Of a stretch of DNA of 64,000 nt, positions 12,505-24,698 are shown one piece after another. Position 1 is the stretch's first letter, and the number at the start of each line of letters is the position of its first letter. Source of the DNA: Thunnus maccoyii (Eukaryota > Chordata > Actinopteri > Scombriformes > Scombridae); contig NC_056546.1 of the NCBI RefSeq assembly GCF_910596095.1, positions 20,054,425-20,118,424 on the forward strand. Reading direction: 5' to 3'. The notes below the pieces were generated by a model. The model had not been told where the DNA came from. It was given only the letters and a program-made list of their open reading frames with translations, and ran no database searches. A program made the translations under genes and the position numbers.

Positions 12505-15500
12505 ATGGCTCCCCAGGCAGTCTGGGTCCTGGTCGTGCTGTCCGGTGTCCTGAGTGTGCGCTCCTGCTGGGCATATACCTGTCCGGCCATCTGCCGCTGC
12601 AGCGCCGACACTTTTCAGTGCAGCAGAGACACTCAACTGGCCTCCCGGGCAGCAGCAACATCCGTGCTTCGACTGTAAGTAACCCAACTTTCTAGCTTTG
12701 CTTCTGATAGAAAACTAGTCTAAAATCATCTGATACTTTCCTGTGAGCCCATCAGTGCCCTTGATCTTTTCCTTTTGTCTTTTGTTTTTCCTGTTGGGAC
12801 TTATTATGGCTATAAAGTTACTTTATGGTGTCACTATCATTCCCCTTGTAACACAGGTCTTATAAATGTAATTTCTGAGGGGCACATTAAAGACACCTTT
12901 CTGTATTTGCTTCTAGGTATAAAGTTCACATGTGGAATTGACTTGAGTTTTACTTATTCTTACAGAAGACTCACTCATCTGCCCTTGAAAGAAGTTCCCA
13001 CTCATGCCTTCAAAGAGCTGATCAACATAACAGTAATGTAAGTTATTTATATTTAATAGTTATTCTGGAAGAAGCAGACAGAGAGAAAAGTAGCCTTAAG
13101 TCAAAAAAGCTTGACTCAAGAAAGGAGACACCTCTGCTGATAAACCCTTTGGCCTTGATGAAACATTTAAGCAAGAATGCTGACTAACTAAACATAAGCT
13201 TAACGTTTTTAAATGATCAGAATTATTATCTATTGTGATTTAATTAAAAATGAATTCACTGTAATCTGATTAATTCAATCAAATGTAACTGGTAGTCTTG
13301 AAATTCGAAGTTTGAATTTAAAAATGTATTGAAAATATATTTGACTGATCCTAAAGGAACTTTTATATATATTTATATAATAGATGATAAATCATGTCAA
13401 TAGTGTGCTTTAGTTCAGCATTGTTCAAACAAATCAACCAGGAGGAAATATCATACTATAAGGGAAAAAAAGCAAAGTCTGTGTTGGTCCAAATTTTAAA
13501 TACAGTTAAAATATGCTTTGCCTGCAGCGCCACCTATTGGCTCATGTGTACAGAGCAAAGAGAAAATCCTTTAACCAGATATATTACAGCACCAGTAAAG
13601 AAGTATTTCTACACAAGGCTACACCTCCAGCTGCTCCTACACCTGACAGCAGAAGAAGTGGAAATTGATTTAAATTTATACCAATCCATACTGCATTATT
13701 ACAAATGCTCTTCAACAGCCCTTTTATATAGACAATTCATTATTTTACCAGACACTTTAAACAGCCAGACAGTTAACAGGGCTGACAAAAAAAATTTGTA
13801 GCTGTGGAAAACAACATAGGCTTAGAAAGAATAATGAAATCTTTACAAAACATCCTTTAAATTTGAGACGTGTTTTGAAAAAAATAATGTTTGTCAGTTA
13901 TAACCCAATGAACTCTGACTAAATAACAACTCAACTATTACATCAGGTGTTTACTAAATGCTTTTATCTTGAGTCTAGGTCCAGGTAATAGCAACAGGAG
14001 GCGAACATTTGTGTATGACTATTCATTACTTCATACCATGATTACATTTCACTTTGATGTCTTTGCTCTGTAGTTTACTTCCTATGGTGTGATCAAGGGA
14101 AACACCTTGTTAACTCAGCGAATGGTTGAGCACAACCCACTCTGTCACTTTTAATGTGGAAGTTTCACCCACATGCTTATGTCACCAGATTTCAAACAAG
14201 TACTCTGTTTACGATGAATGCCTCAGATTTTCCAAAACACTTTTTTTTATCAACTGTAGATGTTATGATGATGCACAGTTCCAAAAAAAGGTAAAAGGTG
14301 AACTTTCTGTCTTCATAGGACGGGGAAATTGAGTCTATTCTCTGTAAAAATATGTATTGAAAAGGAAAAAGTAGTTAAAGATTTTCCCCTTATTGTTGTA
14401 TGTTGTGTTATTGTCACCATACTTTGGGGCTTTTCAGCAGCTCCCATACAACATTTTCATAAATGTACCAAAATTCTTGGCCCAAATGGTTAACTGGCCT
14501 GCAAATTTCCATTAAATCCAATTATAAATGAATGAGATATTTCACTAAAAACAAACCAGGCACACCAGTAATAACATAATCTCTTCTTATTTTCTCTAGA
14601 AGTGGGGATTAATTGCTGATTAGGTCACCTTTATTGTGTTTACAGCTACTAAATACTCACTTCTAAAGCCATAACATCACCCTGAATAGTTTTACTGAAT
14701 TGGCTTCACTATTTAATTAATATATCATTTACAGTCTGATAAGCAGATATGAAACGTTTTTTTGCCTGTGGTGAAACCATTTTCAAATTGAGCCAGTTTG
14801 TGTTGATTGCGTTTGACTTTGCTCTCCTCCTCAGGGACGAGCTTATCAGTCGCACATACTTACAGTACTTACATGCCATAGGTTCATTATGTTCCAATAC
14901 ACAGGGCAAATTCAAATTTCCTCCCAGCAGATGAGTTTTATGTGATAAAATACACTCCACTTTCAGTGAAATGACTGTGCTAAAGCTACAAATATGGACT
15001 TACAATAAGATGTTTCATTTCTTGGTTATGAAACCTTCCTCATCTAACCTGTGTCAAGGTAGAATGACACGGCGTTTGTCACTGATGACGCAAACTGATA
15101 AACGTTGGCACAGCTTGATCTGGACAATCTTTTTTTTTTTTTTATATGAGCCACAAGTGGTAATTATGACACTATACATAATGCAATCAGAGGAGAGAGT
15201 GAAACCAAACATAAGCAGCACAGATGGAGTCGTTTAATTGTTTCTAGGTTTAAAATGGGAGCAGAGTGAGGTTAACCTAAGAAAAGTGTCGGCTGATTAC
15301 AGTTGAGTGGGAGTCTAAAACGACAACGGTGATTACGAAAAAAGTAGATGGAGAGCGGCTCCTGAGAGGAAGCTGTGCCTCCATCAGAAAACAAACTGTT
15401 CAAGGACAAATCAAGAAAGTCTTGTTGACTTTGTTTGTCTCGGAACGTCTTTGTTTAGTCCTCCTTTTTAAACATCTTCACTCAGTCTTCTTGGCCCAGA

Positions 15501-18500
15501 TGCATCCATGATGTATGTTTGGAGCTTTTCCAAACATCAGGTGAAGTGTTTGTGCCCTAGAAGTGTGAATTCATGGTGATGTTTGTGGTATTTTCATTTT
15601 TCCCTCATGGTTTGCATCCCAGTATCAATCAAGTCTGTCCTATTTTTAAAAAGAAAAAGTAACACGTGCACGTGCATCACTCTTAATGTTTGCCTCACTA
15701 AAATTCCATATTCACTGGCTTGATCTTAGACATTTCAGGAGTAATTTGTTTACAGCCTCTTGTTAATCGGTTGATTGATGTTGAGCCATTTCTTTGTGCC
15801 ACAGCGAGATTTCCCAGAGCGACTGCATCACGCAGATACGGAGACACGCGTTCCTCTCCCTCCACAGCCTGGCTCAAATGTAAGCGACACCTTCCATCGC
15901 ACGTCACATTCAAGCCGCAAATTGAAAGCAATTATTCATTTGAACAGCTGGTATGTGTTTTGCATTTCATTTTAGTTTCACAGGATTAGTCTCTCAATTA
16001 CAAAAGCTGCGTGTTTAATCCTTGACTTTCACAGCGGCTGGTGTATGAATGGGTTGGTTTATTGACATCCGCTGACGACAATAATTATAATTACTGATAT
16101 ATTTCTTATTTTTGTTCCTGTAGTTTTGTGCAGAATATCAACAGTCTGAGGATCATTGAAAAGGGTGCCTTCACTGACCTGCCCAAACTGAAATATTTGT
16201 AAGTCTATGATTCTGTTTTATGTGATCGTCAGTGACCTTTTTAAACCTCAATGACCAGCCAGTGCATCAGTCTTTACAAACTCGTACTTTGCAGCCGAGC
16301 ATTGTTCAAACCCACAGAACTTTGTTTTGAATTTAGTTGAGACTCCAAAGTTTTCAAAGATGCCAAAAAATATGGGGGCAAGGGTATTATTTCCATTTGA
16401 TGGAAGGGCTCAGTCATTAAAAACAGAGTCTTGGTTTTGAATATTTCACTTAGTGTTAACATCATACAGCTTCACTGATATTTTTAAGTTAGTGAAATAT
16501 CTCTACAACAATTGGATGGATTGCCATGAAACTTTGTACATACATACTGTACCCAGAGTATAAATCCCAATGACATTGACAATCCCCTGACTTTTCCTCT
16601 TCAAGTACCAAAAGCAGGTTGAGTTAGTTTGTTTGTGTGTTGTATCATCCTGTGTGTGTTTCCCTGTGTGTATTTGTATAATGGCCCAACTAGGGACAGG
16701 CATTACAAGCTGGCCTAGGCTATAAATGTTGTGGTATGTGGCACTGGTCCATGCTATGCACTTCTCCCCATAAAAATAAACATTACAATAATAAAATATA
16801 AGAGTTAATGAGAGACAAACCAACAGAGAGTATGTATGACAGACAGTGTGGGATTCAGTATAAAAAGGATGTTGTGGGGTTTTAAAGAGTCACTCCAGCT
16901 TATGTTGTCTGTTTGTGTCATCATAAACTGGGGGGATGGAGTTTGAAGCATGAAGGCATTTAACAGCCAGAGAGGGTCTGATGAGAGATGCTGTTGAGTT
17001 GCATTATGGGAATTGTAGGAGCCAGCATTTTGAAGCTTGACACTCACAAAGGGAATAAAAGCAAAGATATCTCAGCCTCTGATGCTTCGATTTTGACCAA
17101 TTCTTTTCATAGTTTGTCTCTTGTGAGTCACTGGCGTCCTCCTTTATGTACTGTCAAAAGCACTGTCTGTGAAGAGGACTTGTTTCTTGATTGTTATGAT
17201 TTTTTCTTTTTTTTTTTCTTTCACTGTACAACCACATTCAAAAGCTGTACTGATCACTTGACTGTATGGACTGTATTAATATATCCATAGTTTGCACTAA
17301 TTTTGGTTTTATGTCTTGAGCACAGTTGCTTGTTAAGTAGAATTTTAGGTTGCAGATCAACACTCACAACCTCTATGATCTATGTAGATATTTGTAATTC
17401 AAGTTGTACTCTAGTAAAGATTGTTTTTAAAAGTTAAAGGTCACAAGTGATGATGTGATAAATCACATTTAGCCTGGAATACTTTACCAGCTGGCTCCTG
17501 AAATTAGTATTTTCTGAATGACTGAGACAAGCTCAGTATCTGTGACATTTTGTGGGCACTTTGAAGATTTCCTCTTATCTGCTCATGATTATCTGTCTCT
17601 GCTGTGTGTCTCCACAGGAGCATCTCAAACACAGGGATGATACACTTCCCAGACTTCACAACTATCTCCTCCTTGGTGTCCGATATTATCCTGTGAGTAA
17701 TCCCATTTTAAAATAATGTGCCCAGATCTGGATTAGTGTGTTTCTGCATGTTGCACAACTGCATGTTGTTCATGTTTTAACTCTGAGTGGAGCCCAAGTT
17801 GTTTATTCTGAGCTGGGTTTTACTTTTATCTATCAATATCACGATGCCACTAACTCCGCCACAAATCCTCTAACTGGGTCACAGTTCATCAAACTGCTGC
17901 GTTTTTTGGGGGGTTTTTTTGGTATGAATATACATAATTTTGTCTAACTGATAACTTAGCCCAACAGCCTGAGTGCATGTTATCTCCTCCTTGTGCAGAG
18001 AAATGGCAGACAACATGAGGATTGAAACCATTCCTGCCAATTCTTTCCTGGGAATGACGGAGGAGTACGTTGACATGTGAGTACAGGAGCCAAATTCTTT
18101 TTCTTACCACATTATCAAAACTAGGAGCAACAATTTTTCACCATTTGTCAAGAACATTTGTTTTTTTTTTTTGATGTGTCTCAATCTGCTTATGTAATTG
18201 AATGTTCAGTTCTCTAACCTTGGTGATGGGTGCCTTTGACAGCAAAATAAAAATTTATAACATTGTGTCCTCGACAGGAACCTGCTTAGAAACGGTTTCA
18301 AGGAAATAAAGTCTTATGCCTTCAATGGAACCAAGCTCAACACATTGTAAGCATTTTGATAATCAACATGTTTTTTTTTCTGTCATACTGTGCCAACAAC
18401 AACATAACAGGCCGATACAGTTTACTGCTGTTAAGTATGTTGTACAGGTTTCAAGCTTTTCTTTTTCTAATCATAAAAACTGAGTGTACCAGTAAACAGA

Positions 18501-21500
18501 CGTTATGTAAGACTAAACAAAGATTGGATGACCCGTTGTTTTCTTGCTCTGCCCCGTACTGCTGAATGTTGATGGGGACGTGATATGTGCAGACACCCTG
18601 CAGTCTAAAAATAATGCTCATCTTCCTCGGTGTCAAGTTGAGAAAAGAAAAAGTAGATGAAAAATGGTTTGGGGCGTTGTTGGTCGTTAATGTGTCATCT
18701 TTGATTTTCTTAGATATTGTATGTTAACTGCACAGCTACAGTTTGGATTGGAGGTCATTTGAGTGATATTTGATTTTTTTTTTTTTTTTCTTTTGTAGGA
18801 TTTTAAGAGACAACAGGTATCTCACTAACATTCAAGAAGATGCTTTCAAAGGAGCTTCAGGTCCAATTTCTCTGTAAGTAAAAATAATTCAAGTTGATCA
18901 AATAAATAAAGAAAATGTCATTATAATTTCCTTGCCAGTCAGTTTGCAAACTGGTGTTAGAGTTGTTCAGATCCTCTACTCAAAGCAGCTATTATCAATA
19001 TTTTCATATTAACAATGACATGAATACTTGTATGTGAAAGGGGTCGCTCAACTGACTCTGCAGTTCCTTTCAACTTGATGGAGTTTTTTAGTGTCTTTCA
19101 GCTTATTGTTTTGTTCTTCTTTTTTTTAGCTAGCAGCTTAACTGTTTTGGTTCACTTAACTGCTCTCATAGCATCAATTTCAGCTGCAGCAGGCGGTTGT
19201 TCACAGTGAAACTCTCTAAAAACACACTATACACCACCTGCTCAGCACCAAACAGCAGACAGACACAGTTAGCGACTATGCTGTATTATATTTCACTCAG
19301 GAGTTAGAGGAGACCAAAACAGAGTTAAGAGGACTAAGTTTTAAATTTGCCAGATGGACAGAAACATGCCTTTGAATGAATGCTTCATATCTTCTGGATG
19401 TGTAAATAGGCAAGTGTTTGCTAACACATTCACCATATTAACTCAAAAGGTGATAACATGTCAGTATTGTGTTCACAGCTAGTTTCCACTGACCACTGCC
19501 CAAAAAAATGTACTTAAGTAAAAGTACAGAGGTTTTGTTAGCCCCTTTTAGAGTGTTGTGTGTACATACACTTTTTTTTAGTTTTTTTCTTAGCTTTCTA
19601 CATAGTGTACAGTAAGGTGGGGCAAATTAATTTATATAGCACATTTCATACACAAGTAAATGAAAAGTGCTTCCCGAAAATCCAAAAGAACATGAGAACA
19701 ATAAAAGATAAAAAAAAAAAAACAAGTTAGTTAAGTGCACTTTAGAATATGTACTTTAGAAAGCATTTTAAAAAATCTCTGTTTTAGTGACATAAAACGC
19801 TGTTTGCGTGTTGATGAGAGGCAAAAACATTGAGGAAAATGTTCATTTTGCAAAGTATCCGTATCAGTGTGGACAAGGCCCAAAAGCCTTGGCAAGCAGA
19901 TGTGTCTTTAATTTAGATTTAAAGGTTATCAGCATTTGACCTGACGTGTCAGATGGTTTGTTACACAGAACCACCGGAAAAGTCGTCCTTGGAAAGTGTT
20001 TGGAAAAGGGCAGGAACTTTCAAAAAATACCTGGCAGGTGATTGGATGAACCGTCTGTCTATCATCGTCTTACCTTGCAAGGCAGCTAGATTCAAGAGAT
20101 CACAAGATCCCACGAGAATCCTTGTAGGATGCTGATTGTTGGTTTGGACACAAGCCGAACCTGAAACAAGATGGATTGTCCTGTGATCTTGTGATCTCAT
20201 GAATCCAGCTGCCTTGCAAGGTAAATCAGTATTGTCTCTAATCTGAAATCTTTAGGTAGTTTGTTCCAGATGTGAGCAGTAAAGACATGACATGAAATTA
20301 GAGACACCAGGACTACTCAGAATGTTATATTATTATCATAATGTAATTTATCATAATATTGAACTATTACTTAGGTGTTTTTGTGTAATTTTGATGTGGT
20401 AGTTTGTCAGAATCAATTTTAAGTACTTTATATACTGTTTAGCAATTCCATCCTTAACAGTGGATCATAAACTGGACATACAGTATATTTGAAGGTAAAC
20501 TCTACATGTCTATATATACATGTATGTCAGTATTCCCCTCTGAAATGGACAGGAGATATGGAATTGCCGAAAATGGAAATAATCAAGTACAAGAATCTCA
20601 AAATTGTACTTCAGTACAGTACTTGAGTAAATGTACTTAGTTACCACCACTGTTAAAAAAATAGTCAGTCTTGTCAATGTTCATGTTCTACAGATACAAG
20701 GTTGAAATCCAAATGCAACACATTTATAATTGTGCTGAAGTTAAATATGAGAGAGGACAATCAAAAATTTTCAATCTTTTGTTGTTTAAATCAACAGCAT
20801 TACGGTGACAATATTTGAACTGGGTCAGTGAAGCAAGATTAATATTCATAACAATGTTTATCATTTTATTGTATAAACATTAGGGTGGTGACAGCCTGTC
20901 TGTGTAAACAACCAACAAGGCAGGCAGCACTGCTGAATACTGATTAGTGAGCAAATAGCCAAGTCTGCAGAGCATACAGCTCGCAAGGTCTCTGATTGTG
21001 AGAAACCTGTGTTGTAGATATGAAATTTCCTTATCTTGGTTATGAATAAGTATTTGTGGTGTTCACAGACGCACAGGAAATGCCAAAGGTCTTCCGTCTG
21101 CTTGTGTGGTGTCCACTGTGGTACTTTAGGGTATTTTTAGTTTTAAAGAAAGCCAGGTCACAACTTGTAATCAGCTAAATAAAGGCGGTATTCAATCAAA
21201 GTAGCTAGCAAAGTACATACTGAATGTTATTTTGCTTTTGATAAAATGTATTCAGTACTCAGTAAATGTCAGTAATTACAGCCTCTATTCTGTGATGAAA
21301 CATTTCTGTTGTGAATGAGCATCTCTTTAGAAAGACAGCATGATTTCACTCATTGGCTTGATGAATATGAAAACACTGTGAATGAAACCTTGGCTACTCC
21401 AGTCACTAGAGCTCAATAAACACCTGTAGGAGATTCTGCAGATTTGCCTGAAACAGCATTTGTCACCAGCATCAACAAAACACCAAATCATGGCTCCTCT

Positions 21501-22647
21501 AGTGGGAAAGACTGGTTTTATAACTCTCAAGTTGAGTTTAAATTACAAGTGAAATCCAAGGCGAGGCTGTTCTAGTGACTTGTAATAGTCCAATGCCTTA
21601 TTACAACACCGTTTTTTATCAGTAGCCTTTTTACTAAACTTGACTGAAATGCGTGTCTATGTTCTCTGCATGTGTGATTCAGGGATGTCTCCTCCACAGC
21701 TTTGAGCTCCCTCCCCCCTAAAGGGCTGAGGCAGGTGAGGTTTCTGAAGGCCGGCTCCGCTTTTGCTCTGAAGAGCCTCCCTCCACTGGAAAGCCTGGCT
21801 GAGGTGGAGGAGGCTGAGCTCACGTACCCCAGCCACTGCTGCGCCTTCCACACATGGCGTCGGAAACAAAGGTAACCGACCTGCTCACAGCGATGTAACA
21901 GATCCATTCACATCTGCATAAAGAACAAAAGCTCTGTCCAATGAATGCAGAACATCTGCAGTTTGGTAATTAGCAGTTTAATTTATTGACATACTGTGAG
22001 ATCTAACCTTTTCCCTCCTTTTATATTTAAAGGGAAAATGCCTTGAAGAACTTCACAAAGTCTTGTGATCTCAGCAAAACAGAAATGTAAGTTACTTCAG
22101 TGTCCACTTAGAGACTATTTGAAAATTATTTGGGTGGGAGGGGGGGGGTTTGAATCTTATTGTTCACTTTTTTAAAAAAGTAACACCCCGTCCAGCATTA
22201 TTAATATTTTGTTTGGACCCTTGCCTTGATATAGAACTAATATCTCAAATTAAGATGACACTATTGAATTGTTATGACTTATTTTGCCATTTTGCCATTG
22301 ATAACAAAGAATTTAAGATGGTGTACTGTAATTTAGACCTTAATGGAATGATAATTTTCACATAGCACACAAATTAAATAATAGGAGTTGAATTGGAAGT
22401 AATCAAAATTATGGAAAATAAAACAAGATGCATCCTGTTTACTAAATATTGCAGCTGTTACTGTCAATTTACGCATGACATTTAACTTTTTTTACACATT
22501 TAATTTTACTGTAGTTCAGGTTTATGTCCAGTTGCAGACATAACAACAACATAACAGACATTGTGATGAGAAAAACAAAGCCCTGATACAGAGATACAAT
22601 TGTTGTCCTCATATGGCAAAACACACAAAACCCATCTTCTATGAAAA

Positions 22648-22678
<31 letters not shown>

Positions 22679-23871
22679 GACTCTGGGATTGTTATGATAA
22701 CTTCAACATCTGTATGTTCTTCAGAGAGCCCACTGCAGATGGTGTGAACGGTATTAATGACATCAACTTTCAGTATCCAGACCTGGAACTGGATTGTCTT
22801 AACGACCCCTTCGTCAAGTGCATGCCAAAGCCAGATGCTTTTAACCCTTGCGAGGACCTACTGGGCTTTCGCTTCCTGCGCTGTCTCACCTGGATAATCA
22901 CAGTTTTTGCTGTGACTGGTAACCTGACTGTGCTGGTTATCCTCCTCATTAGCCACCATAAGCTAACCATCTCCCGATTTCTCATGTGTAACCTGGCTTT
23001 TGCTGACTTGTGCATGGGGCTCTACCTGATGCTCATCGCCTTCATGGATCACCACTCCCGTCACCAGTACTACAACCATGCCACTGAATGGCAGACAGGC
23101 CCCGGATGTGGCATAGCGGGGTTTTTGACAGTGTTTGCCAGTGAGCTCTCAGTATATACACTGACTGTGATTAGCCTTGAACGCTGGCACACCATCACCA
23201 ATGCCATGCATGTACACAAGAGGCTGCGGATGCACCATGTGACAGCCATGATGGTGGCAGGCTGGGGCTTCTCTCTGCTAGTTGCCCTGCTCCCTCTTGT
23301 GGGGGTCAGCAGCTACAGCAAAGTGAGCATCTGCCTGCCCATGGACATCGACACACTGGGCTCTCAGGTTTACGTGGTGGCTGTTCTCATTCTCAATGTT
23401 TTTGCTTTCCTGGTGGTCTGTTACTGTTACATATGTATTTATCTCAGTGTCCGCAACCCAGAGCATTCCGCACGTCATGGAGATACTAAGATTGCTAAAC
23501 GCATGGCTGTGCTCATTTTCACTGACTTCATTTGCATGGCACCCATCTCCTTTTTCGCCATCTCTGCGGCCCTGAGAATGCCCCTCATCACAGTGTCTCA
23601 CTCAAAGATCCTGCTCATCTTTTTTTATCCCATCAACTCCCTCTGCAACCCTTTCTTGTACACCATCTTCACGCGGGCCTTCAGGAAGGATGTGTGCCGG
23701 CTGCTGAATCGTTGTGGCTGCTGTCACGCCAAATCTAACTTCTACAGGTCACAGACTCTGGCTTCACACCTCACCTGTAACCAAAAAGTGTCCACCAGAA
23801 AACCTCACTCACTTAGCTTCTATGCCTACATTAAGAGGAAAGGTTGCTTTATAAACAAGGGAACCACATGA
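12505..23871 (+). CDS. fshr: Glycoprotein hormone receptor, follicle-stimulating hormone receptor (11 coding exons)
   Basis: A gonadotropin-binding, Gs-coupled receptor of the plasma membrane, expected in Sertoli/granulosa-type cells. Exons: 12505-12674, 12966-13037, 15805-15879, 16124-16198, 17618-17692, 17999-18076, 18278-18346, 18799-18873, 21683-21871, 22033-22086, 22725-23871; all GT-AG and phase 2, giving 692 aa, close to the usual 690-700. The ATG has a good context (gtcATGg). Residues 1-23 form a signal peptide; the N-terminal cysteine cap is C26/C30/C32/C39. Exons 2-8 (69-78 bp) each encode one leucine-rich repeat. The hinge has YPSHCCAF (278-285) and FNPCED (350-355). Seven helices follow, with ERW (463-465) and NPFLY. 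Possible N-glycosylation sites are NIT, NGT and NFT. The helices (for example [22 protein letters not shown]) read as teleost Fshr. The alternative is lhcgr: the gene directly neighbours gtf2a1l, and the extra 54-bp hinge exon recalls LHCGR exon 10. Confidence 0.87.
15663..15674. promoter_or_regulatory. Two abutting E-boxes (CACGTGCACGTG) in receptor intron 2
   Basis: Two perfect CACGTG hexamers lie back to back with no spacer, 131 bp before exon 3. CACGTG binds USF, MYC/MAX and CLOCK-type bHLH factors. Mammalian FSHR promoters depend on a USF-bound E-box, but that one is proximal, so a role here is inference. Confidence 0.35.
16498..16610. repeat. Dispersed repeat fragment in receptor intron 4 (copy of the family at 39140-39495)
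   Basis: The landmarks 'atctctacaacaattggatg', 'attgccatgaaactttgtac' and 'ctgacttttcctct' match, in order, 'atctcaacaattatcagatg', 'tgaaattttgtacag' and 'taacttttcatttag' of the copy near 39.15 kb. Non-coding; a teleost dispersed family. Confidence 0.6.
18965..20655. repeat. Repeat-rich part of receptor intron 8
   Basis: Several fish repeat fragments fill the 2.8-kb intron between exons 8 and 9. Around 18965 there is 'gttcagatcctctactcaaa'. At 19500 comes 'gtacttaagtaaaagtacag', at 19618-19690 a 'tttatatagcacatttcata' element, and at 20610-20655 'gtacttgagtaaatgtactt' followed by 'ccaccactg'. The last is a familiar element end. Boundaries between the fragments are not resolved. Confidence 0.5.
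20069..20224. repeat. MITE-like inverted repeat
   Basis: Arms at about 20069-20109 and 20185-20224 are imperfect reverse complements, both carrying 'ccttgcaaggcagct' or its complement next to 'gatcacaagatc'. The spacer is about 75 bp. It lies inside receptor intron 8. A non-autonomous DNA element is the simplest reading. Confidence 0.6.
22652..22678. repeat. (AT)n microsatellite close to the last receptor exon
   Basis: About 13 AT units, ending 46 bp before the exon 11 acceptor. Length variation here could alter the branch-point region, but nothing shows that it does. Confidence 0.95.
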
Positions 23872-24698
23872 TCAATAACAGATAATTTTATTGTAATTAT
23901 TTTAGCTGTCTTGTAGCATTTCTTCTAAGTTTAGGTCAGGGTGTCAGTCTTGTACATGGCATGCTTCAGATCAGATTTGATCTGGATCAGTTTACAGAGT
24001 GAGAATTTCATCAGTCAGGGTCAAGACACCTCAAATTGAAGACAACAGGTGCTGCAGCCTCCATTTCTGCACATATAATGTGGTACAAAGAAGCAGATGA
24101 GTGGAGCGGGAATAGAGAACAAATAAAGCAGGGTTTTTTGGGGGTTTTTTTTGCAAAGCTATCTTAAATCATATTATCAATGATCATTTGTTATTAAGAT
24201 CAAGCTATATAAAACAGAACTTGTGTGAGATGTAAGACATGTAGTTCTATAGAAGATCTTTAAGCAGAGGTTATTTATTTTCTGTCCATATAATAGTCAA
24301 GATTTTAAGCTTGAATGTGTGAAGTAAATATGATCAAATGAAAGTGTTTGTATTAGCTTGTCTGTTCAGGCTTTTTAGTCTAATGAGTGTTGGGTTGTTG
24401 TACTCAAGAGACATTCGAGCTGAGAGGCTTGAAGACTGCAGACATGCCAGAGCAGCCACAGGAAGCCAGTAAAAACTGGGGCCTGGTCCATAATAAACAA
24501 TTACTGCTGTTCAAAATGTCCCAGGTTCTTACAATAAAACATTCTAATTTTAAAAAATGTGGTCAATTATTTATGCTAACCGTCTTTTTCAATATTTTTA
24601 TCCTATTAGCAACATCTGTTGAGACTAAGATTATATCAAGGTTGACGTGCCAAACCTCCTGGTACTGTGTTTCTGCCTAAAACTTGCTATAAGAGCAT
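23872..24698 (+). other. Receptor 3' UTR and downstream spacer
   Basis: The first AATAAA on the plus strand after the stop is at 24122-24127, giving a 3' UTR of about 270 bp. Further AATAAA motifs occur near 24493 and 24533, so longer ends are possible. No other gene is visible before the Tc1 element. Confidence 0.5.

Noticed and set aside
13394-13801. 135-codon open frame inside receptor intron 2
   Set aside because: AT-rich composition, no recognisable domain, no splice context, and it lies between two well-defined receptor exons.
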